A stretch of 64,000 bases of DNA from Strobilurus pachycystidiatus (taxonomy: Eukaryota > Basidiomycota > Agaricomycetes > Agaricales > Physalacriaceae): positions 1,302,001 to 1,366,000 of the forward strand of contig JAHLMK010000008.1 of the NCBI GenBank assembly GCA_019915135.1, given 5' to 3'. This document shows positions 43,502-54,227 of this stretch, one piece after another; the first letter of the stretch is position 1, and every line of letters starts with the position of its first letter. The position numbers and the translations under genes were made by a program. The notes under the pieces are model-generated. The model made no database searches, was not told the origin of the DNA, and saw only the letters and a program-made list of their open reading frames with translations.

Positions 43502-44054
43502 ATGTCGGACTACAACGTCCGTCCTGGCGGGTCACTGAAGCTGAAAGGCGTCAGTGACGGGGGCGTCGTAAAGAAGTATCTGTCCTCTCTGATTCACCTG
43601 CGACCTCCCTGCTCATCGTCACCTAGGAAGAAGAAAAAGAGCAAGTCGTCATCGAGCAAGTCTGATGCGGACCGAGCCCGCGACAAAGAGAGAATGCAAG
43701 AGATACTAGCGCGCGATGATGTGGAACTAGTGCCATCAGGGAGCGGTGGGGGCAGCGACCGTAACTCGCCTGCTACTACATCTCGTAAAACCGATGCCGA
43801 ACGCCGGTTTGAGGAGGTCCAACGACAGCGGGTAGGCCCACATATCTTCATCCCGTTGCAGGATACCGACTCTCCCTCAGCTGATACAGCGGGTTGGAAA
43901 GCTTGCCAGTAAAACTCACAAGGACCGTGTCAACGAGTTCAACACGCATCTGGAGCTGTTAAGCGAGCACCATGACATCCCGAAAGTATGTTCCCAATCA
44001 ACGTGTCTTATGCCTTGTCTTACGACCTTCGTTGTGCAGGTTGGGCCTGGATAA
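43502..44054 (+). CDS. FAM32A-like nuclear protein
   Basis: Four exons encode about 130 residues. The start MSDYNVRPGGSLKLKGVSDG and the following KKKKKKSKSSSSK run are the FAM32A N-terminal signature (RPGGSLKLKG then poly-Lys). After introns at about 43579-43625, 43832-43878 and 43987-44039 the protein continues TDAERRFEEVQRQR, LIQRVGKLASKTHKDRVNEF and NTHLELLSEHHDIPKVGPG, the conserved KTHKxRVExFNxxLxxLxEHxDIPKV end. Human FAM32A sits in the catalytic spliceosome at the 3' splice site. The fungal protein probably does the same (inference). Confidence 0.9.
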
Positions 44055-44333
44055 GGTTCATTGTCTACTTGCCCACCTTCTCGTCTGGTGGCGGCGTGGA
44101 TCTGCACTTGTCATGACCGATTTTGTCATAGCCACTATCGCCATTGCTTTTGTCTCGCTTACTCGGTTGTGGAATTGTACCATACTGTCCGTAGAGATAT
44201 ATATTTATAATGAACAACACATCCACTGTCCAGAACGAGCAAGGGATCTTCACTGTGACATAATGTAACAGTTCGCTCATCAGTCGTACTCCTCTTACTT
44301 CCGACCACCACAATCAGCAACCCCGCAGCCACG
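44055..44333. promoter_or_regulatory. Intergenic promoter region of the DDT/WHIM-like gene
   Basis: 279 bp between two plus-strand genes. A TATATATTTATA sequence at about 44199-44210 lies some 125 bp before the next ATG and is a possible TATA element. Confidence 0.4.
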
Positions 44334-46455
44334 ATGGCGCCAGCCCGCACAGAGGGACATGTATGTCCACCCTCGAATGCCACTCACCCCTCGGACCGCT
44401 GGGAAACACTCTTCGTGTACTCGTTCATCTCCAAATTTACCAACATGCGGGGCAAGGTTGACGGGCTGGAGACTCCAATGGAGTGCGTCCTGCAAATCGT
44501 GTGCTGCTCTACCGTGCTCACCGCATCGCTGCTCGGCCTTGCTCTTTCAGTCTTGAAGAATGCCTGATGACGAACGAGGCGAACCCTGTTTTGATGCAGA
44601 TACTTAGGGCCTTCATTCTCAACCTCCGGCCACAGACGCGTAATCTGAGGTGAGTCTCGTCACCAGAATATGGCCGGTATACTAATAGGACGCGTATCAC
44701 GCCAGTATAGATCAAATAGCGACCACTCTATCTGGTGTCTTCGCGGACTATTTCAAGACGCCCGAACGGACAATTTTCTGGGACGATACCCTGCAGAAGA
44801 ACGTGGACCCGTTACCTGATCTCGAGGGGAACTTCTTTGCGGCCAGTTGGGATCTCAAAGTACGTGTTCATACCCATCTATCTAACAACGCATGCTGATC
44901 CGCTTGCGTTCACCGTGAAATAGCTTAGAATACTGCGCCAGCTTGTGGAGTTACAATTGGCCCACAGCACTGAGATCAAAGCGAAAGTGGATCACGCATG
45001 GGGAGTCGCGCCCACGAAAAGCAAGAAGAAAGAAGCCGCCACTGCACATGTTAAAGCCGACATCACACAAGCCGATCTCCAAATAACTCCCATCGGTCAA
45101 GACCACAATCGCAAACGGTATTGGGTTGCAGACGGTCCGTCCACTTCCCCTGCTCCATGCTCCAGACTATGTATTTGCGTGTATTTGCATGCTGACATGC
45201 ATTTCTTGGGTTATTCTTGCTGCAATTTACTCCATTGCCACCTTGTGCATAAAAAAGACCGCTGACTTCATCTGTTTCCAGCTGCACCGCGTATATATGT
45301 ATCAACCAACCCGTGGAGGATAGCAGCATCGTTCAAGGCCGTCGCATCGACGCGGGAAGCCTTTTTAGCGACCATCGAAAGCCTGAAAGCGGAGTTCCCA
45401 AACCCCTCCGCCAAGCCAAAGAAGAATGAAGCTCAACATATGGCTCTGATCGCATCACTAGAGGAACGTCTCCCTCTCATAGACGCTGAAGCAAATGTAC
45501 GTTCTCCCTCCTTGATTGGCTCCCTGATGGGCTCTTGAGGTGACAAGGAACTTTTGCCTGTGTCTGCCCTTTACCTTTTGGCTGTGTTGGGACTTGTTGC
45601 TGATTGCCGTCATCGCCACAGCGTATCGACAGGGCGCGTCGTAAAGCCGAACAGAAGCTAAGAGCCGCCCTCTATGCACAAGTTGAACCGTTGCGTGAGA
45701 CCCGCACGCGACGGCAGTTGAAGAAGCCTGACTATGTTTACACTCGTGAAGACGAAAGCGATGTAAGCATCCCCTTGCACTTATTCATCACCCACGAATA
45801 TCATCTTTAGGGAGGCGAAGCCGACGAGTATAAACTCCAGGGTGAGGACTATGAAGAGGATGACGACTTCATTAACGACAACGAGGACTCAGATGGTCGG
45901 CCTGCGAAGGTACGACAGGTTGCGTTGGCTAGTGATAGACGGCGATCAACCCGCACTTCTGCCCGGAATGCCAATGGCAAACGGGAATCCTCCTCGGATG
46001 ATCCTTGGGGGGGTCTACGAGATGAACGGCGTCGTTCATCACGTCTAGTAAATCCTGAGGTGGAAATGCCACCCACCAAGCGCGCCCGGACGGACGAGAG
46101 CTCTGTGAGCATGGGCTCCGCTGATCCCGGTCCCTCCACCCGCCCAGAGAACGGTCATGCCAATGGCGTCAGACTACGAAACTCAGGCGCCGCGGCGCTC
46201 AAGCCAACCGAGGTTGCGCTAGAGCAGATTGCCGGGAAGCGGAAATCGCGATTCTGGGTGTATGCTGTGACCGCCGATGATGTCCCACCGGCAAAGGTGG
46301 AGGACTCAGAAGCAAAGGAGGAGCCAATGGATGTAGATGTGGAAACCAATGGCCATGATGCCGACTCGGTGGTCTCTGATAGCAATGGACAGGGCGGTGC
46401 CTCCGACCATCACAGGAGCATGGAAGGCAGTTTGTCACCCCTAGGCTCTCCTTAG
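44334..46455 (+). CDS. DDT/WHIM-like chromatin-associated protein
   Basis: Seven or so exons are read from ATG 44334 (MAPARTEGHVCPPSNATHPS). The DDT-like part has RWETLFVYSFISKFTNMRGK, then LMQILRAFILNLRPQTRNLS, then IATTLSGVFADYF, a helical arrangement seen in ISWI-partner proteins. A WHIM-type segment follows: KLRILRQLVELQLAHSTEIK, then QDHNRKRYWVADDSPRIYVS and TNPWRI (the RYW-DDSPR-TNPW motif). The C-terminal half is acidic and disordered (EDYEEDDDFINDNEDSD) with basic RRRSTRTS and KRARTDES patches suited to nuclear import. Such proteins commonly act as accessory subunits of nucleosome-spacing complexes. The exact orthologue (Ioc3/Itc1/RSF-like) is not decided. The splice at about 45135-45280 was set by the WHIM reading. 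Confidence 0.72.
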
Positions 46456-46932
46456 CTGTTTTTCGATTCGTCCCTCTTTCTCCACTGTGGCACTGGTAGT
46501 TTCCTCTGGTACACGCTATTCATTGGCATTTTTTCTTCCCAATCTGTCTTACTATTGATATCCATACCTGCATTTTTATTCTGTGCATAAGTGTCCTATC
46601 TCGTTACTATGTACACGCCAAGTACTCGCTTCAAGTGGGGCACAAACGATTTAGATCAATGATTGATGTTCAATTGTGTTTCAAGTGCCAGCGTCACGAG
46701 ATTTAAGGCTCTGTCGATGGGATGTCGTGTATAAATCTGTGCCAGCTCTTCGCATTGTTGCGATCATGAGGTAGAGTGTTCAACATCCAAAAAATCGTTT
46801 GAAAAGCCGACAGTAGTATTTAGATTCGAATAGTACACATTGCGCTTCTTCTTTAGATGAATGACTAGATAGAAATAGATGGTAGCTAGATTTGACAAGA
46901 TCAAAGCAGACGGCCACAGGCACCACCGACAA
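46456..46932. other. Intergenic, convergent 3' ends
   Basis: 477 bp with T-rich stretches after the WHIM-like stop (46490-46600), consistent with 3' untranslated sequence and polyadenylation signals for both genes. Nothing else is apparent. Confidence 0.45.
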
Positions 46933-49303
46933 CTAGCGTGGCGCATATCTCGCCGGTGACCTCGTTCTCGGCCGCTCATAAACCGCTGGTGGGGGTCCGG
47001 GGTAATATTCATCTCTTGCACGCTTCGAAGGAGGGCTACGGCTTCTCCTCAACGGTGGTAGCTGTGAGTAGTCCGACCTGGACGTAGGGGGCGGATAATC
47101 ATCTCGGGATGGCGGTGGAGGGTAGGAAGGCCGCGATGGAGGTAAGGGAGACGAGCGTCTGTAATAAACCTCTCGTTCTCTGTCCCACGCGACTCTATCC
47201 CTTTCGTAAGCCGCAGGCAACGGAGCAGGTACAGGTGCAGGCGCGGGACCAGGCGATGGGAAACGCCTCTTCAACCTATCTCTATCTCTCGCCAGATCTG
47301 CTGCGCTTGGGGGAGAGAAGCGACTTCCACCCGTAAGAGAGCGGTCGCGTTCCCTTTCCCTTTCACGCTCCCGTAGTTCTCTTTCACGCTGTTCCCTTTC
47401 ACGGATATCCCTGTCACGTTCTCTTTCCCGCTCTATACGGTCGCGTTCCCGCATTTCGCGCTCACGAAGCTCCCTATCTCGTTCGCGATCACGATCGTAA
47501 GAGTCGCCAGGACGATAGTTGTTCTCGGGCGGGCGATAACTGCTTTCGACAGCTGGAGCAGGCCTATAAGTGTTTTCGAGTGGAGCAGGTGGTCGATAGT
47601 TGTTGTCGGCAGGTGGTGGAGGTCTGTAAGAAGGAGGATCCCTTTCTCCAGGCCTGTAGTTGTTTTCTACAGGCCTTCTGTATGGTGAAGGCGGACGAAC
47701 GTAGGCCTTCGGCGGAGTGGGGCTGACCGGACGAGTGTAAGTAGCTGGTGAAGCTGGTCTTGTATAAGGCTTCGGCGAGACTGGACGTGTGTATTTCGAG
47801 GGTGTCGGCGAGGGTGGACGTGTGTATACCTTCGGCGGTGCCGTGATCCTGTCCTGTAACGATGGTCCAGCAGGTGGGGGACTCTTGATTCTCTCCTTTA
47901 AGCTAGGAGGAGGCGCGATGCGATCTTCAAGCTTGGCAGCAGGCGGAGGCGGAGGAGGCGGAGAAGGGCGCCTCGATGTAATTGGAGAAGGAAGAGGGGG
48001 AGGAGGTCGACGTTCTTCCAGCATAGGCGGAGGTGGTCTTTTCTCTTCAACAGCACGTCTGTCTCTCTCGCGCTCATCCACGACCATACGTCTGTCCCGG
48101 TCATCCACAACCATGCGTCTGTCCCGGTCATCATATCCAACAGTCCTTCTGTCCCGATCTCGCTCTGAGGATGGTTCGTAATGCCGCTCTTCCGGCGGCG
48201 GCCTGGGTGGGGGGAGTGCGTTCGATGGCCGACGGTCTCTGTCGCGCTCGCGTAGATCCAGGTCGCGGGAGCGTATGTCAGAGTCTCGAAGGCGGGGATC
48301 TGCATCACGAGAGCGCAAGTCAGAGTCCCGGGGGCGCAATTCGGGATCTCGAGAGCGCATATCAATCTCCCTGGAGCGCAGGTCACGATCGCGATCACGG
48401 TCGTCGTAGCGCGGTAGGTATCTGTCGCCCGAAGCACCAGAAGGATACCGTTCGCGGTCTCTATCCAATATGTACCTGTCCCTGTCCCTGTCACGAGCAT
48501 CGGGATAATCTCGTTCCCTCGAAAGAATGGGCTCTCTGTCGTGGATGCTGCCCAGAGGCGGTGCGTCGGCAAGAGATCGTAATTGCGCCTGAGACAGAGA
48601 CGGTTTAGACGGGGCAGGTGCGTCGCGAGCGGTACCAGAAATTGGAGATGAGGCCATAGCCTGCAACAAAGGTAAGCGGTGCGTGCGTCCAAAAATGAGG
48701 ATTGCGTACATTATCGATTGACTTCTGTTTGCCTTTATCAACGACCACTGGGCCCTTCCATAACGCTCGCAGATTCTCCACATTGGGTCTGGCTCTGTAA
48801 GCGGGGTGCTGACCGTCCAAAATCTGTTGCTTGAGCGACTGGAGGAGTGCCAAATCGTTTGCACCATCGTATGCACCAGCCTTTCCTTGCTGATAATCGT
48901 GTTCGTCTTTGCTGTCGCTTGCAGGGAAGGGGTAATTGGAAGCGGGAGCAAGCTGAGGTGTGCGAGGATCGTATTCCACCCCTCCATTGTATGTTTGGAA
49001 GAAGGGGTTAAAGACGCCCATGGCCTGAACGTTGGGATAGAAGGGCATGCCTATTGCCACCGGGGCGTTGTCGAGAGGCTCTTGTTTGATCTCAATGGGG
49101 TTTTGCGCGCCAGGACCAGAGAGGGAAGCGTAGTTCGTGCCCGTAGTGCCAGAGCCAGATGTCGTAGGCGCGCGTCCAAAGGGAGGATTCGGGTTCGTGC
49201 TCGGAGCGTTTGCAGATCCAGGTCCAGGTCCGAAAGCAACCGTGTCGGTCAGTGTAGTCACAGTGCGCTCTCTTGGTCTTTTATATGCGTGGTAGGATGA
49301 CAT
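46933..49303 (-). CDS. Disordered Arg/Asp/Pro-rich protein of unknown function
   Basis: Two exons: ATG 49303 (MSSYHAYKRPRERTVTTLTD) to about 48710, then after a 50-bp intron (GTACGCAATCC...TTGCAG) an exon to the stop at 46933. The N-terminal 200 residues are moderately complex, with NLRALWKGPVVVDKGKQKSI as the best-ordered block. The remaining 580 residues are low complexity: DRDRDRYILDRDRERY-type repeats, (L/M)RSRD-type degenerate hexapeptides, a poly-Pro tract (SPPPPPPPAAK), and YTRPVSP/NNYRPG repeats. A basic tail ends RRSRSPPSKRARDEYYPGP. RD/RE and RS-like tracts are common in nuclear RNA-binding and splicing proteins, so a nuclear role is plausible but unproven. The minus frame is real, since the long plus-strand frames opposite are the mirror of these repeats. 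Confidence 0.75.
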
Positions 49304-49818
49304 CCTGTGGGTGGGGTAGTTGGTTGAAAACTGTCAGAAAACAGTGCCAGTGAGGTGCTTCCGTGAGACGGACGGCCGAACAGAGCGCGATGGCGTGGGC
49401 CAGTCTTGCAGGGGGCGACAGCTTGAGTGAACGATGTTGCAAGACTTAGACACGAGGCCAACGTGGGAGCCTGACATTTGGCTCCAAATCTGCGATGGAA
49501 GGAGGACCAAATCCTAGCCGAATTCACCGATCCTCGTCCTTTTACTGTCAATTCGGCTAATAGATGAATTGGTCGATAGTTCGAGGTGAAAATACGCTCC
49601 ATTTGACGCATAGGAACAGACTGAAGAGTGCTACTTAAGCACACCTTGTACCCATGTTTTCTTGAGCCGGGTGCTTCTTCAGAATCTCACTTAGAAATTG
49701 TGAATTTGTAATTTGCTGGTGATCATCGCCACGTGTGAGTCTGGACCGCCGCCGAATCATCTGTTTTCATCTTGGACCGTCCTGGGCTTGGTGCTGCCAC
49801 ATTCTCCCCCTCACCTTC
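49304..49818. promoter_or_regulatory. Divergent promoter, disordered-protein gene / MIP
   Basis: 515 bp between opposing starts. A CCAAT-like GAATTGGTCGA motif near 49566 and a GCCACGTGTGAG E-box near 49728 are the only notable sites. No gene is seen. Confidence 0.4.
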
Positions 49819-52312
49819 ATGATTGGCAGAGTTTCTCGCAATGTCTTGCAGAAGCCGCCTTCCCGACCCTTCCGCTTTCGCGGCTGTCTCGTTGCAAGGC
49901 AGGAAACAACACGTAGTACCACTCGTAAATTCTCGACACAGACTCGGCCAACGATTCCTGCCTCAGCGGATGACCGGACGCTCATAACGCTCTTCGACCA
50001 ACCTCCCAGCGCTATCGGCGGCGGTCTGTTCTCTCGTACAGGTCTATTCGGCCATCCGTCCTTGACCCATCCACGGGCGCTGATCAGCCTCGCCAATGCC
50101 ACCTACGTCCGAGCCCAGTTGCTCACGAATCGCATCCTGAGGGCGGCGGAGTCTCGGGATGAGCTGTTCAAGGTTGTGAAGAACCTGGACCGCCTGAGTG
50201 ACATGCTCTGTGGTGTCATAGACCTTACAGAGCTTGTCCGAAATGCTCACCCCGACCGTGCCTGGGTGGACGCTGCAAACACAGCGTACGAAACTTTATG
50301 CGAGTTCATGAATGTATTGAATACACATGTTGGTTTATACGAAGTGCGTAGACGTGATCTCACACTGGCGCCGAAAATTCACGCTTCCGCGATCTATCTA
50401 GGTGCTGAAAGCCGTCTTGTCTGATCCAGAGATTGTGAAAACTCTTTCCCCGGAGGCATACAAGACTGCTCTTATTTTCTGGCATGACTTCGAACAGTCT
50501 GCTATCAACCTACCTCCGGAACAACGCGACCAATTTGTTTCCTTGTCCACGGAAATCTTGGTTCTTGGCCGACAATTTCTCAAGGACGCGCATGCCATTC
50601 GCCCTCCTGCGTCTATTAAGCCTTCCGAGCTGTCTGGCCTGAAGGACCAAGGGATGGGCGTCAGACTCAAATATCAAGCGCGTTTCACTCAACGCGACTT
50701 GCTGGTTTATCCAGGCTCTCTCCAAGCGCAGATGATTATGCGTTCTGCACCGGCCGAGGAGCCACGGAGGAAGATGTACATAGCATCTAACTCAAGCAGC
50801 CCGGACCAGATAGCTGTATTGGAGCAACTTCTGCGCAAACGAGCAGAGCTTGCCCATCTTGTCGGTCACTCAAGCTACGCCGAACTCACTCTAGACAACA
50901 AGATGGCGAAGTCACCAGGTAATTCAGATCGTCGAACGACTGCGCTACAACTGAGCATCTTTTGCAGATAATGTCCTCCATTTTCTCGATGCCTTGATGG
51001 ATTACACACGCCCATACGCGAAAGCTGCAATTGGTGCCCTCAGTCGCCGAAAAGAGGCACAGCTTCATACTCCTCCCTACCCCATAATACAGGCATGGGA
51101 TCGTGATTTCTACTGTCCACCCGAACCCCCTACTCCTCCGATCCCGCTCCCCCCTCTCACTGTAGGAACAGTATTCATGGGTCTTTCAAGGCTATTCCGC
51201 CATCTGTACGGTGTCTCTTTCCGCCCGGTGGAGACTTCATCTGGCGAAGTTTGGCATAACGACGTGCACAAACTCGAGGTCATCGACGAAACGCAGGGTA
51301 TCATTGGCTGGGTTTATGCCGATCTCTTCGCGAGACGTGGAAAGCCTAGTGGTGCGGCTCATTATACCGTACGCTGTTCCCGGAGAACGGATGATGACGA
51401 TGACGACTCGCATGTGCCTGCTATTCTGGATGGTCACGAATATAACGTTCGCGAGTCTTTGGAATTCGAGGCACTCAAGCGTCACCAATTGCCTGGACAA
51501 GACGGTGTCTACCAATTGCCTCTTGTCGTTCTTCTTTGTGAATTCGCCCGGCCCACACTCTCTGGCGGAGCTGCCCGTCTGGAATGGCACGAAGTAAAAA
51601 CCCTTTTTCACGAGATGGGGCACGCCATGCATTGTAGGCATCTTCTTGAATGATCCAGGAACACCTCACTGACTCGTCAACAGCAATGCTTGGCAGAACG
51701 GAGTATCAGAACGTCTCCGGCACACGATGTGCAACCGACTTCGTGGAATTGCCCTCAATACTTATGGAGCATTTCCTCTACTCCCCCGACGTGCTCTCAC
51801 TATTTGATGTGGACTCTACAACGACTCTAAGACAGGCCGTGAACAACGTGGAGGACCCATGTCACTCCATTGATACATATTTCCAGATCCTGTTATCTGC
51901 TGTGGATCAGATTTACCACTCCCCAGCTGCTCTCGATCCGCATTTCGATTCGACGAAAGAGTACGCGAACCTCCACAACACCCGCGGACTAATGCCGTTC
52001 GTGGAGGGCACATCCTACCAGACGCAGTTCGGACATTTGTTCGGATATGGCGCTAGTTATTATTCCTATCTATTCGACCGGGCTATTGCCTCTAGAGTAT
52101 GGAGCCATGTGTTTGCGTCGGAGCCACTGAGCCGAGAACAGGGGGAGAGGTTCAGAGGTGAAGTGTTGCGTTATGGTGGCGGCAAAGATCCTTGGAAGAT
52201 GGTTGCGGCGATTTTATCTAACCCAGATCTAGAGAAGGGCGATGCAGAGGCCATGAGGGAGGTGGGCCAGTGGCGGATCGAGGATGAGATGGGTTTCTCT
52301 GTCATGCATTGA
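49819..52312 (+). CDS. OCT1: Mitochondrial intermediate peptidase (M3 metallopeptidase), matA-flanking marker
   Basis: Four exons (introns about 50344-50401, 50919-50967, 51634-51683) give about 775 residues, the usual MIP length. The N-terminus [20 protein letters not shown] is a classic Arg/Ser-rich mitochondrial presequence, which is why I start at 49819. Conserved parts are [30 protein letters not shown], and [20 protein letters not shown]. The zinc site is [20 protein letters not shown] (HExxH), with the downstream ligand in [13 protein letters not shown]. It removes octapeptides from imported matrix proteins. In Agaricomycetes the MIP gene is a well-known neighbour of the A mating-type locus, and here the next two genes are indeed the homeodomain pair. 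It is convergent with HD2, only about 106 bp between stops. Confidence 0.96.
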
Positions 52313-52418
52313 CACTTTGATGTTCTACAAACCGACGAACCAGGAGTAGCGAGAAGACCTGACCATCATTGGCATATAACACGATACAAGACTGGTATAT
52401 TACGCAGAACCCTAAGAT

Positions 52419-54033
52419 TCACGCTCGCCTCTGGCGGGACGGTCGCTTATAATAAGGCGACCATCGCAAGGATGGCGTAGGTGCGTACACGAATCCAGGC
52501 AGATCATATGGCATAGTAAGAGGTGACGGTTGGTCGACGCGATGCCTTCGTCTGGTGTCTTCTCCATCGTAAGCAGGAGAATTATGAGGTCCCTTTATGG
52601 GTGATGATGGGGAGGTATCAGACTCCAGAGAACTGATACTTGAGGATGAGGAAGATCTCACCGAAGAGGAGGGATGAGATGACGCAGATTGTTTGAAGAC
52701 GAGTCCCATATATTCACGTAAACGCGATAAAGGATGCTTGTGGCAGGCGTCGACGGGACGCAGAGTAATGGCACATGTCGCAGCAGGGGGAGCGTCGTCA
52801 TTTATCCTGTCGATATCGCTCGCAAGGGACAAGGCGTTGAATTGGCAGCAAAGGGAGGGAACATCTGGTTCCGGTAGGTCGAGAGGTTTAACGGCCGGAC
52901 AACGGTGCCATTCCGGGGGCGGAAAAGTGAACGACGTTGGCGTCGTGCGTGGAATGTATTTGTCACCGAAACTCGTAGCTCCTCGCATTTCCAAAGTGTC
53001 AGGGAACTTCGAATCGCGAGAAAACCTCGAGGCCAACAGGGACTAAAGAATTAGTATTGATCGTACATCACAATGGAACATGATTGATTATGATTAAGTA
53101 CCTTGTAACCTTTCTCTTTTTCAGCTGCCTTATATTCCCTTTTCTCGTTTTCGCAAATCTCAGCCCGATCTCTGGGACGCTCTTGCGCTGGCACGACATA
53201 GATTGGTGCGACGAAAGTGTCAACAACTTTCAGTAGCCAATCTGGAACAGCATCCGAAGACTTTCGTCGATGCAGAGTTATGTTCTCGGACTTGCACCTC
53301 CTTCTCCTGTTCTGGAACTTTGGACAACAGGTCCCTATCGTAAGCGATATTCTGAAGATAGCATGTTTTCCAGCTTACCCAGATCTCAATTTGCCGAGGC
53401 CGCATCATAGATTTTGCTGCCAAGAGCTCTTTATCCTTTAATGAAGGATAGGCGTTCCAGGTAAAATATACATGAAGAAGCGGGGTGTATTCCTGGGCAG
53501 TAACAATTATTGCTCCCGTCACGATACTTAGAAATTATATGGATGGTAGGACTCACGTTGCGAAATTTATGGCGCTCATTCTTAGCAGATACTGGGCCTG
53601 ATCTTTCGCAGTGTCTGCGTCGCACAGTACGGTAATGTTCCATGATATCGAGCAGCGCACAACTCGCGAACATGTCCTCGAAAGAATTCGCGAGTTTTTC
53701 GACATAGGTGAATGACAATGGTAGAGTTAGGTCGAAGGCCTTTGGAAGCGTTTCCGTAAATATGTCATGGTATTCTTGCTGCATCTTGGAGATAGCACTC
53801 GCAAGGGCATGTCGCGCAGGAGGGGGGGAGGATACATCGTCAAGTTCAAGCTGTATGTGGACCGGAATTGGAAGATTCAAGTTACGGTGAAAAGGGGAGT
53901 CTCCGCGACCAGTCGTTGTAGGACTTCGTGAGCCAGACGGTAGTTGGGAGAGGAAGCTGATAGAACGCTTCGCAATTGCCAACGTTCGACTTAGCTGGTC
54001 TTGTCTCTGTGCGCTGACAGCCGGAGGTCCCAT
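52419..54033 (-). CDS. HD2: Mating-type homeodomain transcription factor, HD2 class (matA)
   Basis: Four exons from ATG 54033 (MGPPAVSAQRQDQLSRTLAI) to a stop at 52419. The homeodomain is split by two introns: EYTPLLHVYFTWNAYPSLKD, then KELLAAKSMMRPRQIEIW, then FQNRRRRCKSEN. The recognition helix has canonical Trp48-Phe49-x-Asn51-x-Arg53, typical of HD2. The intron after IEIW falls at the position where I remember HD2 genes being interrupted. The N-terminal 150 residues (specificity/dimerisation region) include LPKAFDLTLPLSFTYVEKL. The C-terminal exon begins SLLASRFSRDSKFPDTLEMR and is Ser/Pro-rich. HD2 pairs with HD1 from a different mate to switch on dikaryotic growth. It is divergent from HD1. 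Confidence 0.93.
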
Positions 54034-54227
54034 ATGCCGTGTTAGGAGAGAGAGATGTGATACACTTTCTTAGCAGAAGGAACCTCGGATATAGATGTCC
54101 TACGTGCCGTTCAACCATGGCTTAATTGAGCGAACAATGGGACTGAGAACAATGCGGAGTTTCAAATGTTTCGGTGAACCAGTAAGGATATTCTCACGAC
54201 TTGTTGTGACCTGCTATCCTCACGACC
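54034..54227. promoter_or_regulatory. Shared HD1/HD2 mating-type promoter
   Basis: 194 bp separate the two outward-facing start codons, the usual compact bidirectional layout of an HD pair. It includes an ATTGAGCGAACAATGGG stretch near 54124-54140. No TATA box is clear. Confidence 0.6.

Noticed and set aside
47109..48608. Long plus-strand open frames opposite the disordered-protein gene
   Set aside because: They mirror the Arg/Asp/Pro repeats of the minus-strand gene, lack splice logic and have Gly/Ser/Cys-rich nonsense composition.
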